Shown: in pieces, positions 24,681 through 33,936 of the stretch | Layout of the letters: each line of letters opens with the position of its first letter | Position numbering within the stretch: the stretch's first letter is position 1 | Assembly (NCBI GenBank): GCA_015501585.1 | Contig: JADNRY010000005.1 | Coordinates: forward strand, 806,001-870,000 | Length of the DNA stretch: 64,000 nucleotides | Direction: 5' to 3' | Source: Rhodocollybia butyracea | Taxonomy: Eukaryota; Basidiomycota; Agaricomycetes; Agaricales; Omphalotaceae | The notes under the pieces: model-generated | The model's database searches: none | Told to the model about the DNA's origin: nothing | What the model saw: only the letters and a program-made list of their open reading frames with translations | Translations under genes and position numbers: made by a program

Positions 24681-25624
24681 TGTTTAATACTAGGCTAGAC
24701 TTGCTTGATGCATATTCAGGGAACTTCAACCATACAAGTTCACAAGCAGAAGTAGAGTCAACAGAAATATACTTGGCTAATTGCTAGACTATGTTCATAA
24801 AACCTAGAGTTGATTTCAATCAGTAATATTCTGATGAATCATACAAATTAGAGAGACATATTAATCAATGATACCCAAGGTACTGACTGATGCCCTTTAT
24901 TTTGATTACTCAGATACCCTTTTGTTTACTAATCCTTATATGTGTCTTACTCATCCACTCTCCTTGCTTACTGATTGCTTACTGTACATATCTGTACCTA
25001 TTTATAAGCCACTTCTTTGTAGTATAAAAGGGGACACAGGTTGTTGTGTTTCCCCAGGTTAGAGTAGGGTTCTCGCTCTCTCCTCAACTGAGATGGTTCA
25101 TCTGGATTGTGCCTAAGGAAGCTTAAAGTTCCTAGGGTTTGGTAAAACTGTTGTGAAATGCACAGTAAGCTAAATACCTAGACTTGGGTTCAAGTTGGCA
25201 TTTCCTAGGTTCTCAGTATAATAAACACATTTGGCCTTTGCTTACTCTCTTGTGAGAAGTGAAGTTATTTATTACCACTCTCTGTGTGTAAACTAGGCCA
25301 CTCTCTTGAGTTATTGGTGAGACTGTGGCTTGCACAGTAAGCCAGAACCTAGAGTTTAAAGGACTGTTCTGCTCGGCAGTGTGGTGGTTGTAATTTTAGT
25401 GTGACAAGTCATATTGTTGACTTATTGTTTTTGGACATTTGGTCCCATTGTTGAAAGGCGCTTGGCCTATTGTTTTGTTTTGGACACTTGGTCCCATTGT
25501 TGGCACTTGGCCACTTCTCTCTAAGTATTCTGAGAAGTAAAACCTAGAAAACACAATCACCCCATGTGTGGGACAGAGAAAACAAGAATATAGAGTCTTG
25601 ACTACAAAAGCCTAGTCATTAACA
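24681..25624. repeat. Probable solo LTR inside the gypsy gag, 944 bp
   Basis: The region begins TGTTTAATACTAGGCT and ends AGCCTAGTCATTAACA, a near-perfect terminal inverted repeat with TG..CA ends. A TATAAAAGGGG promoter box lies at about 25023, followed by a pyrimidine-rich CTCTCTCC tract, as in LTR promoters. Gag-like text stands on both sides (RRPSSLPDTL right, HYSPRYPFVHSRYAQTARSR left, minus strand). No matching 5-bp target duplication was found, so it may have rearranged. Confidence 0.55.
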
Positions 25625-26273
25625 ATTCAGAGGAGGTTAACCTTTGACAACTCAATGAGACCTCGCATAAATAAAAGTGCAAGTATTAATGGTTGCAATC
25701 ATGCATCTGTTGGAATTGCACAGATACATTAGCATGTATCCCGTTCCTTGTAGGAACATAGGCGTCAGCGTATCTGGTAGTGATGATGGACGTCTTTGAC
25801 ATGAGTCTATATAGCCTCGCTGTGTAAACAGTGGTTTGCCTGTAGTTGGAGGTAATTCTCCTACTTGTCCAAATCCCACATAGTTTCTATGTGTTATTGT
25901 TAATGGACCTACTGTATGTGATGACTGGAGCATGGAATCTTTCCACTTTCCTGTCAACATGTTCAAGTACAATGTATTCTTATAGTTGTCTGGTATTACT
26001 GGCAGACATTTGTCCGGCAGTCTGGGTATTGGCATGGCAATCCCGGTACGATCACCACTGTCTGTTGACTTTGTCGATGACTTGGATGAAGATTTCTCTT
26101 CATCTTTTTCACTTAATTGTACATTCAATTGATGCATTGCCATTGTGAATTTGCTAAGGGATTGCTGATTCATTTCTGCAATTTTCAGCATATGCCCTGT
26201 AGCATTTACTAAGACCTGTCATAGAGACATTGTCTCTTGTTTCAGACAAGCTTTATAGCATGTAATGTACCTG

Positions 26274-28098
26274 TGTAAAAGAAGACTTACTTATGTAAGT
26301 CGTTAATTGGCTTGGTTCGTACTGGGGTGTGAAAGGTGCTATAAAACAACCTATCAAATAAAATACTGCGCCTAACCAGACTATCAACTTGTTTAAAGGG
26401 AGCGAGGCTGGGTTGTCAAAGATTCCCCACAGAATAGTATAAGATCGAATATAAGCTAGAACACACTCCAGTGTCGAAACAATGAACTAGCGAAGTGGTG
26501 ACAAAATCTAAGATGTTCGTAGAACTGAACTAGCGAAGACTATCATCGAGTGCATGTGTGTATAACCGAACCAACAAAACAAAACCGATTACAACAAAGT
26601 CAAAACACTCCTGGGCAAACTCTGGCTCCAGCTAGCGTAATGCCGTAACGTCCCTGACCAAACTCTGGGTCAAGCTACGAAACTGTAAGTGATACCAAAT
26701 CACTAGGAACTCGCACCACAATCTTAGTGGCTCGCTAAACTTTGATTAAAAAGCTAGCTAAGGAACCCTCACTCTGGAGCCGAATAATTCCTTACTAGAT
26801 ATTGTCCCCTCTAAGGAAATACCTAGATTCACACTTAAGACTGATTAAATCTCAAATGGGCACAAAAGCTGGTATGAAGTATATTACACACAATTTCCGA
26901 CTATGTTAGAGTGACAGCTACACAACTACGCAAGCCCTCACCAGTCTACTCTAAACGCTAGTGTAAGATATAATATAATAAACTTCAATGATGAATACAA
27001 GTAACCGAACCAGCCTGATGAAGATCACTAAGGACTTCAAGAATGGGGTTGCCCAGGCCTATTATATGGGAACAGGTAAACTTCGGCAGTGAAGAGACTC
27101 TTAACTTCATCACAATGGGTGGTTATGAGAGGTGGCAAGATAACTTGCTTTTATTGGATAAATACATCAGGCTTATATACTGGATTTATTCTAGTTTTAT
27201 ATGAAAAGAGATGAAACAGAGACAGAAGGAATAGAAAAATAAGGAAAGTGGGGAAATTTAGCTAGGAAAGGAAACTCCCACCTGGATTTAATATTACAAC
27301 CTTGAGAAATCTGCCAAAATGTGTATATGGTCCGGACTTGGGTATGAAAATAAAAATATTAAAATGGTTAAGATATTCTGGTCCTAGAGATCTGGTTCCA
27401 CATCAGACCATCCGCTCCACCAGAGGTACTATGTTTCATGCCCCAAGGGCTGTTCACCTAGGCTCTCCAATGTAGTTCTGGATACTTCAAGTTTCCCCCT
27501 TCCAGTCCCGTATCGTAATAACATGTTCGGGCATTGAGCCTTTTCACTAGCTGTACAAAGATACCCAGAACGCCCAGGACATATACATTGGTACAAGTCA
27601 CAAAGTGCGCGCAAGTGCCTTCCACATGCTTGGCGGTAAGTGCCCTACTACCCAGTTCCTTGAATTAACATATAGGGTTTCACTAGTCAATAGTCGGCCG
27701 ATATCATATATGAAATTCGCTTCAACGAGATCTCTGCCGTGGGTCCCTCTTTCATTCTGACCAGCCAAATCATTACAACTGAGATCCACCAGTCCGTAAG
27801 GCGATCCTAGATCTGTTCCTCCGGCATTCGTCTTTCCGCTAGCCAAGTACAAGGCTTGCTTCCTCTAAGTCCTTCCCTTAGTAATGTGTCTGCTAGCACT
27901 CATCCCACTTCGAGACATCCTTATATGCGGTCATAAGCAATTGGGTGGGTAGAAACTAGACTGACAATCTAGTGCTAATGTCTCTGGGCACCTCGAGTAT
28001 ACTTTGCTAGCTTAGTATCAGGCTGCGCTTGTGGGCACATCATCACGGCTAACTGAGTCTTATCATTGAGATACTAAGCATCGGCTACAGCTATCACA
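26274..28098 (-). repeat. Long LTR copy B, probable 5' LTR of the gypsy element
   Basis: About 1.8 kb read on the minus strand from TGTGATAGCTGTAGCC (28098) to TTACACA (26274). It is homologous and inverted to copy A and lies directly upstream of the gypsy gag, as a 5' LTR should. The sequence just inside begins GGTACATTACATGC, a possible primer site. Coordinates rest on the TG..CA ends and alignment by eye with copy A. Confidence 0.6.
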
Positions 28099-28331
28099 TT
28101 TGGGCTCCGCATAACTCTCTTAGGCCCCATTCTGTTACTGTGATGTGACAGCGTGTGAGAGTGATTTCCCTGCTAAAATCTGTGAGATCGGTTGAGATGT
28201 AGAAATGTCAAATATTTGTGTGTTATCTCGTAGATTTCGTGTTCCATAAATGATAAATTGCGCATGAGAGATGTGACAGGCGTGATAGGTGTGATCTCAC
28301 CGTTGTTTCTTGCTGTTCCGTTCCCTCTTCT

Positions 28332-29598
28332 ATGGCTACACCATCTCCTGCTACTGAGGACGATCCAGGTCCTAACAACAATGACCCTACTAAGGAGAAT
28401 TTTGATCCTAAATCTCCGATCTCTGTGAAGAAGAAAACCTCAAAAACCACCGGTACAGCCAACACTCGAAAACCAAGTCGCAAAAGCACCACGGCAAAAC
28501 CCAGAAAGACAACCAATAAAGCCAAAGATTCTGGACCTGAACCGGCCTTGGAGAAACCAGAAAAGAAGCCTCATGCTATTTTCTCTACAGAGGATGATAG
28601 AATCATGGTCGCCGTCCTGTTGGACCAAAAGGAGGAAGGGAACGCGACAGACAATGGAGGATGGAAGGAACCTGCACTAAATGCAGTGGTTAAGGCTCTT
28701 GAAGGAAGCAAGATCGAAAGTGGTGGTTCCAAGAAGACCACTAGGAGTGTCAGAGATCATTGGGCAAAGGTACATTGTTTTTTTCATGCTACAAGATCAC
28801 TATTTAACTAATACAATGTTTTTACAGCTGAAGAAAGATTATCAAGCATTCAAGGAGCTTGCAGACATCTCAGGCTGGGGCTGGGACTCAGACAAACAAT
28901 GTGTTTGTGCTACTGATGAGCAGTGGGACACGTATCTCTTGGTATGTTAGTTGTTTTTCAACAATTTGTCCTTCTCAAATATTAAATTCATGTAGGCACA
29001 CCCAGAGAAAGCAAAGTATCATGATGCAATGTTTCCGTTGTATGAAGACATCGACCTTTTGCTCAATGGAGCGCTTGCAACCGGTAACAATGCATTTCAT
29101 CCTGGTACAGATGCAACAGTACCAGATTTAGACCTCTCGGGCTCAGACAAAGACTCAGATTTGGAAATTGAGGTAATGGCAATGTTGTTGGCATCGTCAA
29201 AGGTATGGTTTAGATCTAGATAGTATTTTCTTGCTGAAACAGCTCAGGTATGGGATGATGGTACACTGTTGAAGCAAAAGACATCTGCATGTGATCCCAA
29301 CTCTTCTAACAAATGTTCGCGTTGGGACCGCACTGGCCGACTTTCCACATCTGGAGCAATTGAACAGATGTCAAAGTCCATTGAGGGTATGGCAAGTGTT
29401 TTTGGTGGATCGCAAAGTTCGGAGCCAGTACGTTTGGGCCAGGCTGTTGCGCTGCTTGAGAAAGAAAAAGAGATTCTGACCAAGGATAAAGCAAGGCTGA
29501 TGCTCATTGCTCAGCAGGATATCGCGTTTGCTGATCTCATCCTTTCTGTCAAGGATATCAAAACTCGTCATGCTATTTACCAGTTGAAGCTTGAGTAG
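28332..29598 (+). CDS. Harbinger Myb/SANT-like DNA-binding protein
   Basis: A spliced gene of about four exons. The N-terminal part is a Lys/Thr/Ser/Pro-rich basic tail (MATPSPATEDDPGPNNNDP...KKKTSKTTGTANTRKPSRK), followed by FSTEDDRIMVAVLLDQKEEG, NGGWKEPALNAVVKALE, TTRSVRDHWAK and, after an intron (about 28769-28827), LKKDYQAFKELADISGWGWD and CVCATDEQWDTYLL. This is the Myb_DNA-bind_3/4-like layout (W..E....L...V). After the next intron come HPEKAKYHDAMFPLYEDIDL, an acidic linker and a C-terminal helix rich in Glu and Lys (LGQAVALLEKEKEILTKDKA). In PIF/Harbinger elements this protein brings the nuclease to the nucleus and to the transposon ends. It stops at 29598, one base from the nuclease stop. 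No unexplained stop was seen. Confidence 0.85.
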
Positions 29599-29599
29599 A

Positions 29600-30853
29600 T
29601 TAGATACCGCCTGTACTTGAAGTATACGCTATGTAGTCATCCCACATTGCCTGAGCAATGCCATCTCGTTTCTCCTTTGCCCTCTGGCGCTCTGCAGCTG
29701 ATATTGTACTACCCAGTTCCCCATCCTCATCGAAATCATCTAGCTGCTCCTGCTGGATCTGTCTTTCAGCAGCAACACTTCGAATGTTCCAAGCCTTATT
29801 GTCAGGATCAAATGACCGAACAAAGTTGTGAACTGCACCCAGTCCTGGTACAAGCTTGGCTTGAACTGCAAATGGATATTCAGGTGTGCTATTGAGAATC
29901 TTGAAGCATCGCTTCTTGATCCCAAAAATACGCTCAATTGCATTTCGAAGTTGTGCATGGCGGAGGTTATATAGTTCCTTTGGATTGCGAGGCCTTCAGA
30001 TAATGTCAGTAATGATATTTGTTATCAGAGAGACCAGTTTATTTTACCGGAGGCTTGCCTGCTCCCACTCCTTCAGATGGTAGTGCACACCCCGGTAAGG
30101 TACCAGCAATGCATCGCATGAAGGAAAACCAGCATTGGCAAGTAGATATTTCCCATTTGGAATTCGGAGGGTTGTTCGACGTGCATCTTCAAAGATACGG
30201 CCATCTCCTGCACTACCTTCCCAACCACTGAGAATATAACAGAAATCCAGGGAGAAAAGGCAGGCTACAAGGACATTCTGGGAGATCCACCCCTTTTGAT
30301 TGCGGAATCTCTTCATGTCATCCACAGAGACTCGAGCATGAAAGTGGGAGCCATCAATTGCACCAAGGCAGTCCTCAAAGTATGGAAAGTATTTGCTGTT
30401 GTTCTTGATCTCTGGGGGAATTTTGTTCTCAGGAAGACGGACATATTTGGCATAGAATTTTCCGATGAGAGCATTGAGAACCTCATTGAAGTATCTAATA
30501 CAGCATGAGACCAGTCCTTTCAATTACAAAGTAGACACTTGCTTTGATATTGTTGCAGCGCCGTGCATAAAGTGTTCTTGCAACTCATGATTGCTGCCAT
30601 TAGAGACAGTGGCACGCAAAAATATGGCCACCTTCTCTTCAATTGATACGTAACAACTATCTGAAAGTCCACCTATGTTGCGAAGCTCACTGATGAGTGC
30701 ACGGAAGACATTCTTTCTCATGCCAAACATCCGGCGAAAGCATTCATTATGGCCTCCATATACATATTAAAATGAAGGATATATAGATAGACTCTATTAC
30801 TTACCTGCAAGCAACTCTTTCAGCCAATGCTCTCCTTTGAATGACCCATTCAT
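29600..30853 (-). CDS. HARBI1-type DDE nuclease of the Harbinger transposon
   Basis: A spliced gene encoding the DDE_Tnp_4-family transposase. Visible motifs in order: FKGEHWLKELLAG, then after an intron HNECFRRMFGMRKNVFRALI, EKVAIFLRATVSNGSNHELQ and FNEVLNALIGKFYAKYVRLP. The catalytic core follows with EDCLGAIDGSHFHARVS (first Asp), GWEGSAGDGRIFEDA (second Asp), LANAGFPSCDALLVPYRGVH and YHLKEWEQASL, then a short intron, RHAQLRNAIERIFGIKKRCF (Glu) and a C-terminal KLVPGLGAVHNFVRSF. All three acidic residues are present. The stop is TAA at 29600-29602. The start at 30853 is the first Met of the GEHW exon; a longer frame upstream (from about 30940) lacks a good start, so the N-terminus is uncertain. 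It is probably functional or recently so. Confidence 0.88.
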
Positions 30854-31178
30854 AAGAGGTCGGCAGGTTGAATTTCCGGCTAAATGAACTGTGACGACTG
30901 CTACAGCAGCAATTACTGTAAAAGCTGCTATTTTTTTTTACCAAGGCCCTTTTCTGTAGCCTTGGAAGCTTTCCCACTTCGCAACCGAGCCATACAGAAG
31001 AGGAGAGAAAGGATAGAAGCTTGTTAAAGGCGCGATGGCAGCCGCCGGGTACTAATCTCACATCAAAGTTGGGCGGCTGGATTAATCTCACATTGAAGTC
31101 GCATCAGTTGCACAAATCGGATCTCACATTTTGTTGTCAAATCACCCTGTCGTATCAAAGTTACAGAACAGGGCCTTA

Positions 31179-31596
31179 TTGTACGTGTAGACCGCATACT
31201 GTGTCAAAATATACGGCTACAAGCCTAGGCGCAAAATCTGCGTATTATTGTGCAGTAGATAGTATATACAAAATGAACAAATTGTAATATAAAAGAAAAA
31301 TGAATGGCAACGCAGCGCCTTAGTACCAGTAACGGCGTAGCCATTACATTAACCTATTTTCAACCTATTTTAATAAAATGGAGAAATAATAAAACATGAC
31401 CAGGCAGGATTGAACAATTAGCCTCACCAGAATCATGTCGTGGCAGCGGCAGAACCACTCTGCCATATGCATATGAGAATCTATGATTGGCATTTAATTA
31501 TAAACCACCTGTCATTGATATCTATTGTTACTAACAATAAATAATTGTAAAATCTCTGGACTTGTTATAACAAGTCAATAATTATTAAAAGTGTAT
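31179..31596. other. Intergenic, with a weak tRNA-like stretch
   Basis: About 420 AT-rich bases between the Harbinger element and the foldback repeat. On the minus strand near 31396-31471 there is TGGCAGAGTGGTT, with a possible GGCAG/CTGCC D-arm, and a later TTGTTCAATCCTG. These recall tRNA A and B boxes, but acceptor and anticodon stems do not pair well. Nothing else is recognised. Confidence 0.3.
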
Positions 31597-31969
31597 CATC
31601 AGGAAAAGCTGTTTTTGCCTAGGTGACCCCAGAGTGGCCTAAAGCAAACTAGGTGACCTATGAATCCTATGGCAGCCTAGGAATTTGGGCTCGTCCCTTG
31701 CCAGTCAAACCTCTTGAGGATTCCCCAGGGTATCCCAGGGTATCCTAGGAAGCCCCAGGGAAGCTCCAGGACAACTTTGGGAACACCTGGGCAGACCTGG
31801 GCAGACCTAGGCTTGCCCTGGGTCTGCCTAGGATACCCTAGGGAATCCTCAAGAGCCCTGACTGGCAAGGGATGAGCCCAAATTCCTAGGATGCCATAGG
31901 ATTCATAGGTCACCCAGTTTGCTTTAGGCCACTCTGGGGTCACCTAGGCAAAAACAGCTTTTCCTGATG
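31597..31969. repeat. 373-bp near-perfect foldback (palindromic) element
   Basis: The first half beginning CATCAGGAAAAGCTGTTTTT is repeated in inverted orientation from 31969, with only scattered mismatches over about 160 bases per arm (for example GACCCCAGAGTGGCCTAAAG, TATGAATCCTATGGCA, AGGAATTTGGGCTC). The centre holds short direct repeats (GGGCAGACCTGGGCAGACCT). The whole can fold into one long hairpin. It is non-coding; open frames through it are by-products. Confidence 0.85.
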
Positions 31970-32555
31970 GTTGGGTAATGGTATACTTGGACTCAGACTT
32001 GTGTCCATCTTTGGTCCATCTTTATGATCATCCTCTGTTGCCAACCTACAGAAGCAACATAACCTGAACTTCTGCAGGATGTGGGGCATATATACCTTTC
32101 ACCATAGCACAGGTGTTCTACAGACAGAGCATGGCTTGACATTACCAGCTGGCAAAGGCATGACAATGCTTTGGGACTGTTATCACATGTGTTATGCAGG
32201 TATGTCTGCAGTTGGAAGGTGCCTGGAGACAGAACACAATGTCCCTGTGAGTCATACTAGATTACCAGTAAAATTTGGGCTCTTTCTCAATTTGTTTTTC
32301 ACAGGAAAAAGATATTCTTTTTCTCAAGTAATTTACATTGAAAAAGCTAGCTAATTACAAATACAATTTGGCCAAATTTTTCACCTGTTATTATTTGGTG
32401 CTCACATAGTGAATAGTTGGCAGTGACATAGTACCAAGCTCTTGCCAAATTCACTACTAGTTGACTCCATTGGCCAGTATCTCCACCTGATCCCTGTTCC
32501 ATGACCTTAGGTTATCTCTTGGCTATCTCAAATGTTCTGGTAAACTGGAACTAGC
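31970..32555. other. Unassigned sequence with a fragment of the DDE transposon
   Basis: At about 32350-32440 the reverse complement (gagcaccaaataataacagg, tgaaaaatttgg) matches 14262-14300 of the DDE transposon remnant. The remainder, including a 91-codon plus-strand frame at 32079-32354, has no recognisable feature. Confidence 0.45.
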
Positions 32556-32616
32556 AGACATCTGTATGGATCATTGGTGTATAACAAGTCTTCCTAGGGA
32601 GAGGTAGTACAATGCT
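32556..32616 (+). repeat. Dispersed repeat, copy 2 of 3
   Basis: ACATCTGTATGGATCATTGG, TGTATAACAAGTCTTCCTAG and GGAGAGGTAGTAC align with the copies at 10459-10525 (minus) and 62675-62755 (plus). It ends about 20 bases past the stop of the neighbouring minus-strand gene. Confidence 0.55.
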
Positions 32617-32636
32617 ATTACTGTAGAGATGAAAAC

Positions 32637-33749
32637 TCATTTGGTTTGATGTTGTATCATGTAAAATCCTAATCAAAATCAGCCTTGTACAGACAGACCC
32701 AGACTCCAGAGGAGGCATACCTGTTGCTTGTCTTGCAGTCCGAATGATGTCAATAGAGCAGTCTACTGAAGCACATGACAGTTCAAAGGTGATATAAGAT
32801 CCAGAGCGGCAGGTAAGACCTTCAAGCTCTTGTTCAGAGCCATAAGTGATATTGAAAGTCCCAATATGAGCTTGACGTTTTGGCCGGGTGTTCCATGAAA
32901 GTGAATGTATGTCCAGCTTACTTGCTGCTTCCAACAACCAAACATCAACTATGGGAGAATGTAACTCCGATATGACCAGCCCGGATGAGGCATTCACGCC
33001 AGTAAATGGAGGAATATGAAGAGCAAGGCTACAGTTCTCCATTCCATAGTCAAGAACACGAAATTGCAGGATGGTATGGATCTAATATATATATAAGTAA
33101 GTATAAACCACAGCTTGAGGTCACTGACTTCTGTATTTATCCAAAATCTCCGCTCATCCGAAGTATCAACCCCCGATCAGTCAGAATGGCTTCATCATTT
33201 ATCGGAGGGAAAACCTTCCATGGATTTGAAGAAGAGACTGGTATTGAGAGACGAGGGAGGGCCAGTATAGGAGCATGGAATGGTTGCTTGAAATTCGGAT
33301 CCTTATACAAGTCACCAAAATTGACATATGGGCTGCGTGTCTCCAGTGTACTGAGGGATTTCACGGAAGTTTGGCTGCCAAGAACCATGTACATCACCAG
33401 TATAGCATCCACGATGGCGCAGATTAGAATAACTAGGACAGTCCAGCGGGAGAGAAAGTGATGAATCTCAACTTCAAGGGGGGTGATATGAGCCTGAGTC
33501 CCACAATCTGGTGAACATGAATAGGCACTGCGCGCTGGAAAGCATCCTCCATCGAGGGTAGTGGAAGCTAAATTTGTAGAAGCACTACCATCATGTTCTT
33601 CAATTCGACTATAATGTCCTCGAACACTACCCCTTACTGTAGAGTTTTTGGTCTGTCCAGAGCTTGGAACTAATGATCTTCACACTCACTTGAGTTTATG
33701 CGAGAGACGATCCCCCCCGATTTGTCTGTTCCAAACCAGATGGGCATGC
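32637..33749 (-). CDS. Single-pass membrane protein of an unnamed agaricomycete family
   Basis: A spliced gene whose protein has a cytosolic N-terminal stretch (from about MPIWFGTDKSGGIVSRI), then GHYSRIEEHDGSAS, CSPDCGTQAHITPLEVEIHH and a hydrophobic segment SRWTVLVILICAIVDAILVM. The lumenal part has LETRSPYVNFGDLYKDPNFK and INDEAILTDRGLILRMSGDF. After an intron come MENCSLALHIPPFTGVNAS, DIHSLSWNTRPKRQAHIGTF and CRSGSYITFELSCASVDCSI, and a last exon after a 52-base intron gives GFYMIQHQTK with TGA at 32637-32639. The SLSWNTRP, GSYxTFELSC and YMIQHQT elements recur in agaricomycete proteins of unknown function. The first junction is odd: joining MPIWF... to the rest would need a gap of only 20 bases, so the start is uncertain or the gene is lightly damaged. 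Confidence 0.65.
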
Positions 33750-33936
33750 TGGCAACCAAAGATTGGTTACAAGTTGGTTAGAAATACTAAGTAAAGTGAG
33801 ACTGAGAAACCGGCGTACTTATTATATGCAAACTCAGCGATAAGGCCGTGTCACAGGACACTAGAAAGATTATGTTGGTCAATAGTGTTAGCGGGAGCAA
33901 GGAAATTCCATTCTGTGTTGAGCGTTCAGTATATTT

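Larger units (their letters stand above)
19910..26191 (-). mobile_element. Broken Ty3/gypsy retrotransposon, internal region
   Basis: On the minus strand the order is gag, protease, RT, RNase H. Gag-type text includes FLKEKALDWYNDKVVGAHRT (about 23110) and WASRMQHPPH...FVKGLP. A knuckle-like CKPGHFANDPMC follows, with the first Cys of CCHC missing. The protease motif is FMLFDSGCTIEALSP near 21860. RT shows IPKKNGTLHTIIDYRQHN and GDCNAPATFQQLMTYIF, with YLDNIFVFS in place of the usual YxDD box, and RNase H-like text VICDASVSG and VVTDHKALEFFL follows. The frame changes at least five times and the reading ends at 19910 before any integrase. A foreign LTR sits within gag (24681-25624). The element is inactive and old. 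Confidence 0.85.
28123..31175. mobile_element. PIF/Harbinger DNA transposon, 3053 bp, near intact
   Basis: Terminal inverted repeats: the left end reads GGCCCCATTCTGTTACTGTG and on to ATGTGACAG; the right end, reverse-complemented, reads GGCCCTGTTCTGTAACTTTG and on to ATACGACAG, about 23 of 29 identical. TTA flanks both ends (28120-28122 and 31176-31178), the expected 3-bp TWA target duplication. It encodes the two canonical proteins, a Myb/SANT-like DNA-binding protein (plus) and a HARBI1-type nuclease (minus), in convergent arrangement. It sits about 22 bases outside LTR copy B. Confidence 0.9.

Noticed and set aside
31396..31471. tRNA-like stretch on the minus strand
   Set aside because: A- and B-box-like motifs are present, but the acceptor and anticodon stems do not pair convincingly and no intact T-arm is seen.
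31677..31943. 88-codon open frame in the foldback repeat
   Set aside because: It spans both arms of a palindrome and its Gly/Pro-rich text mirrors itself; no protein-level signal.
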